Assembly (NCBI GenBank): GCA_030562195.1
Contig: JAUJPP010000005.1
Location: forward strand, 8,738,826 to 8,802,825
From: Nipponacmea schrenckii
Taxonomy: Eukaryota > Mollusca > Gastropoda > Lottiidae
Length of the DNA stretch: 64,000 nucleotides
Reading direction: 5' to 3'
The notes beneath the pieces are model-generated. The model saw only the letters and a program-made list of their open reading frames with translations, was not told the DNA's origin and searched no databases. Every line of letters begins with the position of its first letter. The first letter of the stretch is position 1. The position numbers and the translations under genes were made by a program. Shown here piece after piece: positions 32,301 to 47,300 of this stretch.

Positions 32301-35300
32301 TCGTGTTGACGGACCTAAAATATGAATATTTACGTAAAAATATTGTGAATGGATCATATCATCCAAGATGGAGAAAAAATAAATCTTCAGCAAATGGATT
32401 TAAAACTACTGTATTAAAGAGATTGTGAAGAGTTTTTCTAAATTTTACATATTTATCAAGGACACTAAAAAAATTCTCAAATATAATAACGGCCGACGTT
32501 GATATCGTAAATTACGAGATGTCACTCACCAGATGATATGACTTGACGCTATCTACGTCTATATTGATAGAGTTGGGTGACGTCGTTCGGTTTAACGAGG
32601 GACTGCGGTTATAGAAAGACATGTTATCTGAAAACACAAAGATATCAATGATCAGATACATAAAAAAAACCACATAATAGACGAATATCATATCGCTTTC
32701 AAATTTAAGAAATATGTTTTTATCTGATCGAGCAATGACGTTACCAAGAGACATAGCCAGCTATCATCGTCAAGTGACATTGTCAAGTGATGTTGTCCAG
32801 CCACAATGCCAAGCATTAACATACACTTATGTCCTATTATTTGAATTTCAGGGTATGACATGGGATCACATTTTACTCCGTGTTAAAAAGGTTAAAGGTC
32901 AAGTCTTGTATACGAACTAGATTTTTAAGCCATTGATTTCTTTTACTTACCATATTTAAGAGATTTTTCTGAAATAATACTACTATTGTAGGTGATGGTA
33001 TTTTTAGCTTCCAGCGCCACGTAGGCACCATCAGGGACCTGCAAAATAACGTCAAGGTATCAGTCATAAAAAACCATTGACTATATGGACATTCACTTTA
33101 AGGGATTTGGACATCTAGAAATCTGCTAGGCCTACGAGGAGAGCTCAATTGCAACTGGAAAATCAAAACAAAGTTAGACAACCTACCTTATAGTGAGCCA
33201 GACTGTTTAACCGTCTGCAATCGCTGTCCATCTTGGATGTCGCGTCTTCATCATGGAGTACCAAGCGGTGTGTATCTTTATGTGAAGGGAGGTAACTCTG
33301 CACTTTCTCGTTTGGTGGACACAGCCATTCTGGTTTATGGTCAAATAAAACTGTGAGAAAACATGAAATAAAACCCTAAGTTAAAAACAGCCCCTCTCTG
33401 CAGTGTTGAGTGAGATATAAGAAACATGCTCTGTTAGACAAATATAGGGTAACGCTAAATCCAAACTAGTAAATACATTCACTTAATGAAGATCAAACAA
33501 AACTACGAATTGTTCTTACACGGAAATAACACACAGAAACGTGGTTCACAGCCATTTTGAAGCTTACCTCGACTGATTACGTCCATTTTTAAAGTAGATA
33601 TAATATTTCAACAAAGCATATAAGTTTCATGCTAAGTTTTAGAAATAGCTGAAAGACTTTTCAAAAATTTGTAACATTTAGTCCAGGTACAGATTCAAAA
33701 TGGCTGCTAACTATGTTTGTGTGTTATTTCCGTGGAGGAACCATACGTAATTTTGTGTGATTGATGATGTATTCAACTACTAGCAGAGCGTTAAATAGAT
33801 ATAAAGAGTTTGCATTCTAAGCCACCTGACATCGAACATACGGCATGAATTTTTCCCTAATAAAGAATATCACTTGAGATTACGTTATGCAAACATGCTA
33901 ACTAAGCATTCTAGAAAAAATTAGCATTCTGATTAAGGCTTAATGATCAAAAAGTTATAATACTAATAATAAACTCTTTATTTTACATGGGTCAGAATTA
34001 GGTCCAATACACAAGGACATGGTCCTGTCTAACATTCAGTCCATAGAGACAAACATAGACTCTTTATTTTACATGGGTCAGAATTAGGCCCAATACACAA
34101 AGACATGGTCCTGTCTAACATTCAGCCCATAGAGACAAACATAGACTCTTTATTTTACATGGGTCAGAATTAGGCCCAATACACAAAGACATGGTCCTGT
34201 CTAACATTCAGTCCATAGAGACAAACATAGACTCTTTATTTTACATGGGTCAGAATTAGGTCCAATACACAAGGACATGGTCCTGTCTAACATTCAGTCC
34301 ATAGAGACAAACATAGACTCTTTATTTTACATGGGTCAGAATTAGGCCCAATACACAAAGACATGGTCCTGTCTAACATTCAGCCCATAGAGACAAACAC
34401 AGACTCTTTATTTTACGTGGGTCAGAATTAGGTCCAATACACAAGGACAGGTCCTGTCTAACATTCAGCCATAAGACAAACATAGACTCTTTATTTTACA
34501 TGGGTCAGAATTAGGTCCAATACAAAGGACATGGTCCTGTCTAACATTCAGCCATAAGACAAACATAGACTCTTTATTTTACATGGGTCAAATTAGGTCC
34601 AATACACAAGGCATGGTCCTGTTAACATTCAGCCTTTGACAAACATAGACTCTTTATTTTACATGGGCAGAATTAGGTCCAATACACAAGGACATGTTCC
34701 TGTCTAACATTCAGTCCATATTTGGCATTCTTAAACAACTAAGACATTAATGTCAGCAGATTGTGAACTCTTAAAAGAAAAAAATTTATCACACTAGAAA
34801 GCTGTTAAGACGAGGTTTGCTCTCAAAATGCTGAATATTAAAAAAGAGATCAATTTGTGGACAGAAGAGAGCTTAAAATTGGCAAATCCGAGCAATCTTG
34901 CAAATAAAAATAAGTTCATATGTTCAGTCAGTAAAAAGCTTAAAATTGCCCGGCTTTTAGCTTATTTGCAAATGAACATTTGTTGCCAATGTTGGAAAGT
35001 TGTTCACGGATAGCTCATATTGTTAATAAAAAGCTTAAAAGTATCAGAAACAGAGTTACATTCTGATGAGCTCAAAAAAACTCTAAAAAGCTTGCCAAAT
35101 TGAGCGTATTTCCAACGTCCTTGACTCAATCATTCAATATATTTGTTCTATTAGCTATTTTTGTTAGTTGTTACTATTCTAGTATACTATCCCATAATGC
35201 ATCCTAATATCATTATAGTAAGCGTTAGCTTGGTTCGATCTACCCTTCAAAGGTATACAGTGGTCTAATTATTGCTCTTATCAGCTCAATTTTAGCTTGC

Positions 35301-38300
35301 TGTATCACTTTCCAAAATGGCTACAGTGTATTCGTATTGCTATTTTATAATCATTGAATGGATCATAGATTCACATGGGGTTGGATTTTATTTTGGTAAG
35401 TGATACATTTAGCTAAAATTGAATTGAATTCTGTGAGCTCTAACTCAAAATATCAGATCACTGTATCCCTTTTATCAGTCATCTCAATTTTTTTTGAACA
35501 TTTTTTGTAAATTCGATGTGGGGGTAGGGTCGACCAACAAATTAGCAAATTAAATGCAAAACACTACTCATGCAATGTGTAAAATGAAACAAACAGTGAA
35601 AAAAAATGAAATTAATAACCTAAGAAGAACTAAAAATATTAAGAAATGTTTCAGGGTAACAAATTTCTGTGATTTTGAATTCTTCCAAGACACCTGATGC
35701 CATCCAACAACTGGGATGTCAACTTGGTATCCACATGCTTAATCTATCAATTGAACATAAGAGTGAACCTTACAGTGAGTTTTGGAGTGTTCACTGTAGG
35801 TATATGTGGTTTGTCAACTCTGAATCTCTTTTAGAGAGTCCACATAGCCAATGATATCATTTCCGACTTTCTTGATTTCCATTTTCTAAGTTTGGAGAGC
35901 AAGGAAATTGAATTTCTGATTAAAACCACAGTAATTTACGAGCCTTAATGAAACATTTCAAAACGAAAAACTGCACAAAATTAACGTTAAAAAAAGCATA
36001 AAAAAGCAAAAAAGAAAGAAATTCAACACTGCAGATACCCACACCAAATAATCTTTCAATTTTCGTAAAAATCAAATGAAATTTTATTTAATCCTGTCCC
36101 CAGCCGTTTCAAATTTTCATAAAAAATCCAACAAATGAAAATACATTCATAGAAATCGAAAAACAAACAAAACATCACAAAATAAAAATAAAATTAAAAT
36201 TGAAAGAAAGTACTAAAAACTAAAATTAAAATGGTTTAACTAAAAATAAACTAACCTAAATTCTTTAAATAAACTGAAATAACATTGACTACATTTCAAA
36301 AAACAGCGAAAAAAAAAAACGGGACTTGAAAGAACTGTTACACGAAATATTGCCACAAAAAGCAAAACACAGAACTAAGATGATTTTGTAATGAATTCTA
36401 CAAAAACGTGACTACAAAATATAAAACCCACATTTGAACTTTTCGAACAAAATGTCATTTGTAACTCATTTAAAATTTTACGACAGAATTCAAAATGAGA
36501 TGTGTTACAAATAACATAATGTGCTCTTGCTCATACATTCCCCTCCCCCTCCAAAAAAAAGCTTTGATAATGATGAAGTCAAATTATACAGCTCAAAAAT
36601 CTGTCACCTGATTGATCAATCTTATTTCAAACTAAACCAATCAAATTACCGTATTATCCTCATTTTAGATCCTTAAATTTAAAGTAAGTGGATTGATCAA
36701 TGACAACACCCCTAATTTAAAAAATGAACTCTTCTAACATGCATAATACTATATCATATTGATAGAAATAATGCATGTGTGGAAGGGTCCATTCTAGTTG
36801 AAGGGATGTCAAGGAGATGACACATTATTTCTACACTTCTGCATGTATAATTTGACCTCATTTTAATATTTTATCTTAAACAACCTACCTAAATCCAGAT
36901 TTTCTTTCAATGGCCGACTGCTAAATGGAGCATTTTTATAAATAGCGTCAAGGATTTTCTCCTTGACTTGAGAAATGGTGTCACAGTCTAACACCTTGAC
37001 TGGATGGGTTTGTTGAGGAAAACTGTCAACATCTACCACATGCACCATCTGAAATAGATACAGAATGAATAAATTGCTGAGTAAATTAATATATAACTCG
37101 TCAGTCTCTCGGACCTGTATCACTGACATGAGGCAACTGGGCTGAAAAATCTGAAAGTTCATCTCAATCTTCGCTGGTATTTAACCCTGAACCTTCAGGT
37201 TAACAAGTAAGTATCTTAGCCACCACAGCTTCCAATAGTGGGCTGAACTTCAATCATTAAATCACTAGAACAATTTGAAACTTGAAGTCTTGAACAAAGT
37301 GTACTGGTTAATGTTGGGTACCGGAGATACTCACCATGACTTTATAGCTAATCTGTTGTCTGATGAGTTTATCTTCGGAGAGCGAGTAACGAGCCTCGCT
37401 AGTAATAGCGTCTACAGGACCCTTCGATACTTGTTGTTTAATAGCCTGGTACAGCATAAATAACGGTTCTCCAGCACATTCCTACAATAAATACAATATA
37501 TATATGCAGACCTGTTATCTCCAAATACTTCATATACATTATTAGCTATGTGGACTCTCTAAAAGGGATATATGCAGAGCTGATATCTCAAAATACTAAA
37601 TATACATCATCAGCTATGTGGACTCTCTAAAGAGATATATGCAGACCTATACATTATTAGCTATGTGGACTCAAAATTCCCTAAAAGTATGGGACCCCAA
37701 AGGTCGAGAACATACAACTATATAGAGTGACATCACTGGTGAATTTTGACAACAATAATCGTATAAATAGGAAGAAAATTCAAACTGACCTTCATGAATC
37801 TATATAATAAGAACGTGAACCAGTTGGTCAACATTTTCTCAGCTACAGACTCATTTCTACAAACAAATAATCATTGGTTAAAAGTCGGACAGCTCATGTA
37901 GAAACTGCAACAGAAGCTAGAAGGAGCTGAGACTGTAACTTTTTTTAAATTTTATTTTTGGCGAATTCATCAGAAATATGATCTCCAAACTTTTAGTTTT
38001 CGAAATTCCTGGGAAGGGGAGAACTAGGGCAGAAACTATGAGCCCTTCATTAACAATTCAGTCTTGGCGTCTTAGAATTGTCAGAAATGAATCCTCCTGG
38101 CTTCTAGTTTTTGAAGTTTCCTAGGTGAGGTGGAGAACTAACAGTTACTCAGTAATAATTCAGCCTTTTTCACGGGGCTATAAAACATTGTAAAATCCTT
38201 ACCTTCGTAATAATAATTTAGGATGGTTTTTCTGTCCTTCAACAGATTTCTCTATTAAATCAGCCAGCAGAGTTTTTAGAATACTAAAAGAGAATGATAA

Positions 38301-41300
38301 TCAACAATTTATACAAATTCCCATTGACATTTGGTAAGTTCCGAATATCGTGACATTGACAGGACTTTGTCATGAGGGGTCCCGTATTACATATTACAAC
38401 CTTTGACCATCAGCTATCAATAACAAAATGGTGGATCGTCAATATTGACTAGCCGTCCTCTTTATTTTTTTCATAATTTCTATAATGCCTACCCAGTTTG
38501 CCTGGTTTAGGGCAAAAAAACATCGAAATATATGACAATAAAACAGGGAGTTCTCAAGAAATATTCCCATTGGTAATCATTTTTATCATGCTCACCCCAG
38601 TTTAGAAAGCCTGTTTCAGAGTAAAAAAAACTGCGTATTATACACGGAAATATACGGTAATGAAACTTCGACTTACTCAGTAGCATACTCCATTTTAGTT
38701 TGTAGAGCAACAGATATTAAGGATGCTACGTTGACACGGTCTTTCAATTGAAAGTTACGATTCGATTCCAGCGTGCGAATAAAAATCAATAAAAACGTTT
38801 TATTGCTGATTAGCTGGAAGAAGAGTTGCAATCCTCGTTCAATATCTTCGCGATTATGACGGATGTCAACCTGTAAATACGAAAACAGAAAAATATATTA
38901 ATATACAGTCAAATCAGGAACTTTATTCTCAAAAACTTAACTTAAAATGATTATAGTGTTTAAGTCATCTGATTGGTCAGTTACTAAAATTGATTTTAAA
39001 TCTAGTTTTGTTAACCAATCAGATTGCAGTATTTCCTAAAAGCTTAATATTATGTTATTTAAGTTTTTTAAGGATTAGCCCCTAGACTGAAGGTTAATTT
39101 ACAGAGAAAGAAGTTTGTCATGTTTATCCAGTCATCCACCAACATCAAGCGATAATGGTTGGCCATTTTGTCTTTACATCTTGCTGCTCTGTATTTTATT
39201 AGTAAAACCTTTACAGACAATTACAGAGGAGTGTGCAATGAGGAAAATTTCATCATCTCACCTGTAATTCCCGAACAACAACATGGTCTTCTTGTCCCGG
39301 AAACAATACCTTCATACAGAATGTACGGTACTCCCAGAATGGGATCGAAATCTGGCCAACATGGTCACTTGTTAATTCTGTCATGTCCGTCTGTAGTTCT
39401 GCAAATGCTGAAATAGAAATAAGACTGGAGTTTTACACCCTGTGGAACGTTAATTTGTAAAATATATAAAAAAAATACTGAAAAGATCGTTTATAAGGAG
39501 ACTGGTCAAGAGCAAGCTGGTAGACAAGATCTTCAAGTTGTTAACACAAATCCATAAATTGTAGGATTAATGCGAAAGTTTCGTCAAGAATCAGTTGGTT
39601 AAAAGGCTCCTTGCGAACCTAAGTTCTTATCCTAGTAAGATCAATGCCAAAAAGTTTTGTAAGGACCAGCTGGTAGACAAGATTCTCCAGACCCTTAACT
39701 TATTATCCTTGTAAAATCAATGTCGAAAGGCTTAAAATACTCATTGTGGACCTAAGTTGTAATCCTAGTAATGCTGAAAGCTTTGGTCAAGGCCCAGTTG
39801 GTTGAAAGGGCTCAAGAACCTTCAAATCTTATCCTTATAAGATCAATGCAGAAAGGTTTGACCAAGGATCAGATAGTTGAAAAGACATAAAAAATCCAAG
39901 TTTTTTTAATGAGTTTTTCCATATTAAACTACACTAACCTTCTTTGCATTCATTGGCTACTCGACTTTCCAGGCTGTCCATCTGTATCCTCATTTTCTTC
40001 ATCATGTCGTCGCTACGCCTCGATTTCACCAGGTACGCGATACAGAATATAATAACAAATACAACCAAGATGGCAGCACCAACGCTGATACCAATAATGG
40101 CAGGCAACGAGAGGCCGTCTGGCTCTTCATACTGCAGTAAACCAATACTGCTTGAAAAATTGGCGCCAATAAATACCTGAAAATATATCCGGAATAATCA
40201 GACTTCTTTCTGATGATGATGATGAGTTGAAACCATCAGATTTTTAAAATTTGATTTTAAATATTTTTATTTTCAACTTATTAAATTAACTACACTTGAA
40301 TATATATATAGTACTAACTTCCACAAGCTTGGCCAGTGCTTTTATGGGAAATTATTCTCATAGTGTTTCTTTCACATTGATATATAATCTTCGATCTAAG
40401 TCAATGGATTTGTGGATAAGGGAAATGAAGCCATGCAATGAACAATGAGGGAAATTATGCAGAAATGGTTCGATAGTTTTGACGATCAACGAAAATAAAA
40501 CAAGCATAAACAATTTATTGCATTTAAGATTTTGGATTTGTTGCATTTTCAAAGACATTCTCGCTTCAATGCTTCAAAATGGTATTGCTATTATACGACT
40601 ATAGAAGCACTGGCCAAGGTCTTGCCAAGAAGAGAACATGAAGCGTAAATAATATTAAGACCCAAATTTTGTGACAAAAATAATCAAATCTTACCACAAC
40701 TTCTGGGTGTTCTTTTCCATTTAAAGATGGCGGCTCAGTTTTTGGTGGAGTGCAAGTTAACTGCGTCATGGCAACAGATGTCACATTACAGAATTCTTGA
40801 CCTATCTGTACTTTCCATTCTGACTTCTGCACTGCCACGCTCAAATTATGACCCTAAAATTAAAATTTGCAAAATCCAGTAATCCACGAAAAAGTTATGA
40901 TCAAAAAGTTTGGACAAAGTTCAGACAAGTTCGATGGGGACAAACCATCCAGCAAAGTTCATTGCCAAAAGCTTTTGCTAAGGAACATATTGTAAACAAG
41001 TTTTACGTGAACCCAAGTTGTTATCTTCATTTCTATTTACAATTATTAGTCACAAAAATTGTAACACACCCCACCATCAAATCACTGCCTTGTAACCATA
41101 GAAACCAGAACTTACATTAATAGTCAAATATTGATTCTTGGTTTGATGAGACTCCACACCTTCAGGAAATTCTTTGAGAATGGGATTAGGGTAAACTTTA
41201 AAAGAACCGTAATCAATATAATTTTCCGTCAGGTTGTACAGTTCCTTGACGCCATCCATTTTAAATCCATACGCCACTTCTTGGGGAGATTCATCAAAAG

Positions 41301-44300
41301 TTTGTAATTTTGGTGACAGACAAACCATTTTCGTACTGGATCTCACTTCACACGGCTGAAAACCATAGGAAATGGAGTTTTACATCCTACTCTTGTGGAT
41401 CTTGAAATTGGCTACCTTTCGGTGTCATTGAAATGGAGTTTTACATCCTACTGTGATGCATTATTGGACCAATGTCTTACTGATCTGTATCTTATTGAAC
41501 TTAACTGATATTTTTTTGAAACTGATATCAAAATTTCTGCACCAACAAGACATCAGAGCTATGCAGTGTGCAAAAGGGGAAATTTGTATTTTACAGGCCC
41601 AATTTGAAGACTCTTTTCATTTAAGTAAAGTAATAACATCAGCCATATATTACAGTTCATGGTATTTAAAATGGATTTTTCTACTTGCTTAATTTTCCTC
41701 AGCTTACCATGGGTTTTACACACTGTGATTTTACCAATGTTCATCACTTGGAAATCACCATTTTTGGTATGAGGTATTTAAACACATAGCATGTTGGTTA
41801 CCGTAGATATATGGCCAATCCACCCCTGTAATATATCACACTATTGTGTTTAAATTGAGTTTAATTAGTTTGGTCTGAATCTATCATAGCCTATTTATTT
41901 GTGGTCTGAATCCTACAAAGCCTACCTATTTGTGGTCTGAATCCTACATAGCCTATATATTTGTGGTCTGAATCTCTCATAGCCTATTTATTTGTGGTCT
42001 GAATCCTACGTAGCCTATTTATTTGTAGTCTGAATCCTAAACGGTATGAATTATCATCTACCTATTAGCTGACCAAACTCCTAGGGACTTTTACCCATTC
42101 TCAATATTGACACATGATCTGTGGAAGGAACTTCCTGTCTGACAAAAAAGTCATGACAGCAGTAGAGGAGTGGGTCAATGGAAAGGATCCTGACTTTTTC
42201 AGTTCTGGGTTGATGGCACTTTAACATTGTTGTCCAGGTGCATCACAAAAGAGGGCAATTCCATTGTAAAAGAAAAAGTGGATTTCAACCGTTAAGTTAA
42301 GGTGGTTCCTTGTTGACTTGCCCTAGTTCAAAACAAGATGTCTACTCACTCTCTGATGGATTTTTTAGGGTCAATAGCATTGATGGTTGGATCTTCTACG
42401 TATTTATACTGGATATCAGTTGTAGCTTCTACTAGTTGATCATCAATAGTCAGACTGACACTGGATAATTGATCTACTAGTTCATTTTTAGCCTCTGTTG
42501 TCGTACATACCAATTCTTTATCACTTTTTCTAAAGTTAAAATGAAAGTAGGAAAATAGAAATTAAGTTTTACACCCTTCTAGTCTGCAGTGCAATAGCTG
42601 AGCCAGTAGTGAGTTGGATTGTCGTCTGCTAGGACAGTAGAATAGCTGAGCCAGTAGTGAGTTGGATTGTCGTCTGCTAGTACAGTAGAATAGCTCAGTC
42701 AAAAGTGAGCTGGTTTGTCGTCTGCTTCGACAGTTGAATAGCTCAGCCAGGAGTAGTTGAACTGTCGTCTGCATTATAATACATACCTTTCAATATCAAT
42801 ACATTGTAGAGGACCAATAGTTACTATAGCGTTGGACCCAGCGTTCATATTATCACCGGTCAACGTAACCCGGGTTCCACCCGATTGTGGGCCTTTACTC
42901 GGGTAAATGTTGGTTATCAAAGGATTCTGTAAATAGATGTTAGAATTTCATTAATAATATTTCATCATATTGGAGGAAGAAAGAATGAAAGGGAGAAACA
43001 ACAATATTTTCCACAGGTTCACAGTAAAGGATCCTTTTTACCTACCAGCTAGTCCTTTGCCAAACCTCTTGGTATTGATTTTACAAGGACAAAAATTTAG
43101 GTGCACAGTTAAGGATCCTTTCTACCAGCTGGATCTTGGTCAAACTTCTTGGTATTGATTTTACAAGGATTATAACTTAGGTTCACTAGGATCCTTTCTA
43201 CCAAACTCCCTGGATTATTCTTGTCAATTTGATTGAACCCTGGACCTTCACGTGAGAGAGGAAGCATCTAACTAACTGAGCCACCAAGGCTCCTGTGACG
43301 CATAAGAAATAGAGCCCTTGACAATTAGCAACATCTTATAAAACTTAGTTTTTGTGGTAATTATTGATGATAAACTTACCACATATTGAAAGAAATGGAG
43401 TCCATTAGTTTTATACTGGTTTCTTACATTAATATAAACTTGAACCTCAGCTTCACTGTTAAAACTAGGTGTCTCACACACCAACCTGTAAATAGCACAC
43501 ACATTCAGATGTTTAGAAATGTCTGACACGCAAATTCAGGATATTCAAAGAAATTACATATTCATAGCTAAAATATTATCCAATCAAAATTGGCCCTGGA
43601 ATCTTTCAAAGAAATCTCAGCCAATCAAATCAAATCACTTTGTTTCATTTCCACGACTACAAGATGAAGTGTAGCGAGCTTAGTTTAATATGGGTTGAAA
43701 AGACCGTAGCTAAAACTTTATACAGGATATGATGTAATACAACAGAACCAATCAAAACCACAACAACAACTTACTCTTTGGGAGCATTAAAGGTGATGAT
43801 TTTACAGATCTGGTTGCCGATCTCCACGGTGATGTCCTGGTTTCTCTGACCCATGTCCTGCCCGATGATGGTGAGTTTTGTGCCACCAGAAAGAGGACCA
43901 GATTCAGGGTAAAGCTAGAAATAAAAAAAAACATGGCGGGTCAAAATCATAAACTTTGTATATTAACTCAGAAACATTGTTTTCGTTGTATATGAGAATG
44001 TACCAGAACCTACCAAAAATCAGGACATGACGATAATTAGGAGATTTAAAAGCGTGACCTCGAACTACTATTCTATTGAATTGAATTATCTTTTCCATTT
44101 TTTTACATAGATTTATCATGAAAATACACGAAATTTCGTACCTTTATAATTTTAGGGTTGGGACAAATTGAAGTTTTAGCAGGTAGCCATCGATATTTTT
44201 TATCATTACACCATTTCTGGGTACTACATCTGTTCTCGCACCACCCACACAGATATTGTTCATCGAGGGCCAGACATTCTCCACACGAATCAGCCATTAC

Positions 44301-47300
44301 TTCACACTTATACATCATCACTGGAAATAAAATAAAATAAAAATCAATGGAGTTTTACGTCCTACTCTATTAAAGCTAAAATTTGAACTGTTTCGCAGCA
44401 AGATGTTAATTCCGTAGATAAAACTCTACTTAGCAGTCTTAAAATAGACATCATAAAAAATGAAAATGAAATTAATGGAGTATTACATCCTTCTTTTCTG
44501 CACCTTATGGGCTAATGAAAGGCGGGAAACACCATGCAGTGTGCAATGAGGGGAAATTTGGCCAGGAACAGCGATGGATTTCTCTTTTGTGATTCAAATT
44601 TTTCAAGGATTCTTTAACTTGCACAGCAGATGGAGCCTCGATTTATTGTCCCATCCACACAACTAAATGCCCAGAACACTAAAGTCAGATTTTCAAAATA
44701 AGGGTCCAGGATATTGGCATTTTTCACTTTTAAAGGTTTAAAGTAGTTGAAAGCATTACAACAATATTGAGATAAATTGAACTATGACGACAAACACAGA
44801 TTTTCATCTTTGTTCAGTTTTCAGGTTGGTTTTAAAGTGTAGAGTTATGTACCTTGTATATTGGAAGGGTTATCCAGTGGTTTGTCGGTATCCCATAGTA
44901 TTTCAAACGGTACATTCTGAGACTTAATATCATCAATATAGTCAAACTGTAATGAAGAAATAAATAGGGAATGAAATGGAGTTTTACATCCTACTTTTCT
45001 GCATGAAAAGGTGCAATGCAGTGTGCAATGAGGGAAATTTTGTCAGTTAAGTGACAAATACATCAGAACTATCAGCTAGGTGAGCAAGCACCAACACAAC
45101 AGCTTCCAGGATTACGAATAAAAGCTCATCTGAGTTTTAATGGGGGAGGGGAAAAAAAAGAAAGTAGGAAAACTCACCAGAACTTCCCCACAAGTAATAT
45201 CTGAGCTATCAGTATGTGGAACGACTTGGGCTGGAACTGTATAGCCATCTTTAATATTGAAAAAACACTTGATTCCATTTGCAGTCTGGAAATCCTGTAA
45301 GGAAACAATTTGTTGATTTATTTTTTTCCAATCGTATATTCTTTAAACAATATTTTTGGATGGATCTGATCCTTCAGAATTATACAACTTGTGACTTACG
45401 TAAAGATTGACAGCTTTGACAGAAATATCAGTCTTGGTGTTGGAGGCTACCAGGATCTTCTCCAGGGAGTTGACTATTTCTATGCGAGGGCAAGATTTGG
45501 GTCCGGGAGCCAACGTCTTTCCTGGTCTCTGTAATAAAAATATCAAATATTTAAATTAAGAGGGGAGTTCATTTTCTAGGAACAACAGCTCCGCCCATTG
45601 ACACAATCTATGGCGGCTTTGCTTAATTCAAATTATCAAAAATATATAAATATTCACAACCTCCTACCCCAGGAATTGCTAGGTAAACTGAATAACCTCC
45701 GAGGTTGTGTCAACATGCCTGTGCCAATGCTTTCAGGACAAGGTTCTAATGTTAAAATCTTCTAATTAAAATCTCAATTCAAAATATATTAAACAAGCAA
45801 AATAAAAACTGAGAAGTGAATTGTGGTCTGAAAATAAAATATTATTTGCAGTTGTCTCCCTTATTCCACTCATTGTATGGATTGGAATATTATTCAACAA
45901 CATTATTCAAGGATTATCAATGAAAGAGCTGACATGCAATGTTGTTTTAAGCAATTTGTAAAATATTTTCACACCTTTAAATGATGATATTTTTTTGCAT
46001 TAAGTTTATCGTCATGTTTCATTGCCCTTATCGACCAATCGGATTTCTATTTTAACATAATTAACTTCGTTAATTATTCAAACTACACAACGTTTGAAAT
46101 CGTTAACGAGTTGAAAGTCACTGAGAATTTCAAAAGAAAATAAATAATAGGGAATTAAAGAGTGGAACGGTTGGGAATCCCTCTTGATGATGAAAGGATT
46201 CTTGTTTCTTTCTAACAAGTGGCGGTACCAGCTTTCAGGATCTGGGGGTACAAATAAGGGGCAAGCTGAGACTTAAAGCGATTTTTGTCAGGTTTGAAAT
46301 TCCGAACGCAGGGTATAAGTGGATTCTCCCCTCCCCCCAAAAAATATTTTAAAGGTCAAGGTCATAAGCATAAAGAGTTACGGTTCTTACCTGAGATCCA
46401 GTTACCAGTTTTTGACCTTGACATTCCTGGTCTGGCTCGTAGGTACAGATATGGCTCTGTACACACCATGTACAGGGGAAGTCACTCAAGGTACATCTTG
46501 TACACCTGAAAGAGACAAAAGTTGAAACGTTAATATTAAAATTAAAACAATTGGAACAATGACTCACTCAAGGTCATCAGACAAAAAAATCTAGACTAGA
46601 ACCCACGATCAAGTTAAGAACCCACGTCCACCATTTTTCTAATGATGTTAAGATTCAAACTACTTAACAAACTGGGCTACATGCTGTCTTTAAATTCAAA
46701 TTAGATTATGTTACAACATACGTAAATGTTAGCTTAACAAATTGATTGAGTTTTACTTCCCTATTCATTAATCTTCATTCTTGAAAGGGAAAAAATAAAT
46801 TCTTGTGCAAATTGGAGGAAAAAACGAGGAAACCAAAATGAACAGATGTGGCAATTAATACCTGCCTCTGGATTAGAACATGACATGATAATCCAGCTAA
46901 TATCAGGAATGTCTAAAAGACTATCTTAGTGCACGGTACCGAGAAGAAGTTCCTCCCGTCTCTCCATGATATAAATAAATTGGATATTAAAAAAACAAAT
47001 CAGCCTAATCTACGTTATCCTTAAAACGCTACTGAACTTTTAATGGTTAAATATAATTTTACAGTTGGATACAAGTTGAAAAGCATAGTCCAAACATCAA
47101 CGAAACATCGTTTAAAGATCTCTGATATAGAAGATTGAATCTGCCATAAAGAAACCTGAAGCAGCAATTTGCTCTTCAGTGAATGAAGAGTAGGAAAGGT
47201 CCTCCATGAACAGCCATTTTTGTTCTATAGGTATTAAATATTACAGGCATAGAATTGTTTGCTTAAGCAGAATTTTAAGAAAATTACTAATTTTTTCTGT

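Noticed and set aside
42562..42774. 70-codon minus open frame
   Set aside because: A 48-bp tandem repeat in a short plexin intron, with period a multiple of three.
43230..43300. Possible tRNA gene
   Set aside because: A and B boxes are recognisable, but no acceptor stem or complete cloverleaf; it matches the SINE heads elsewhere.
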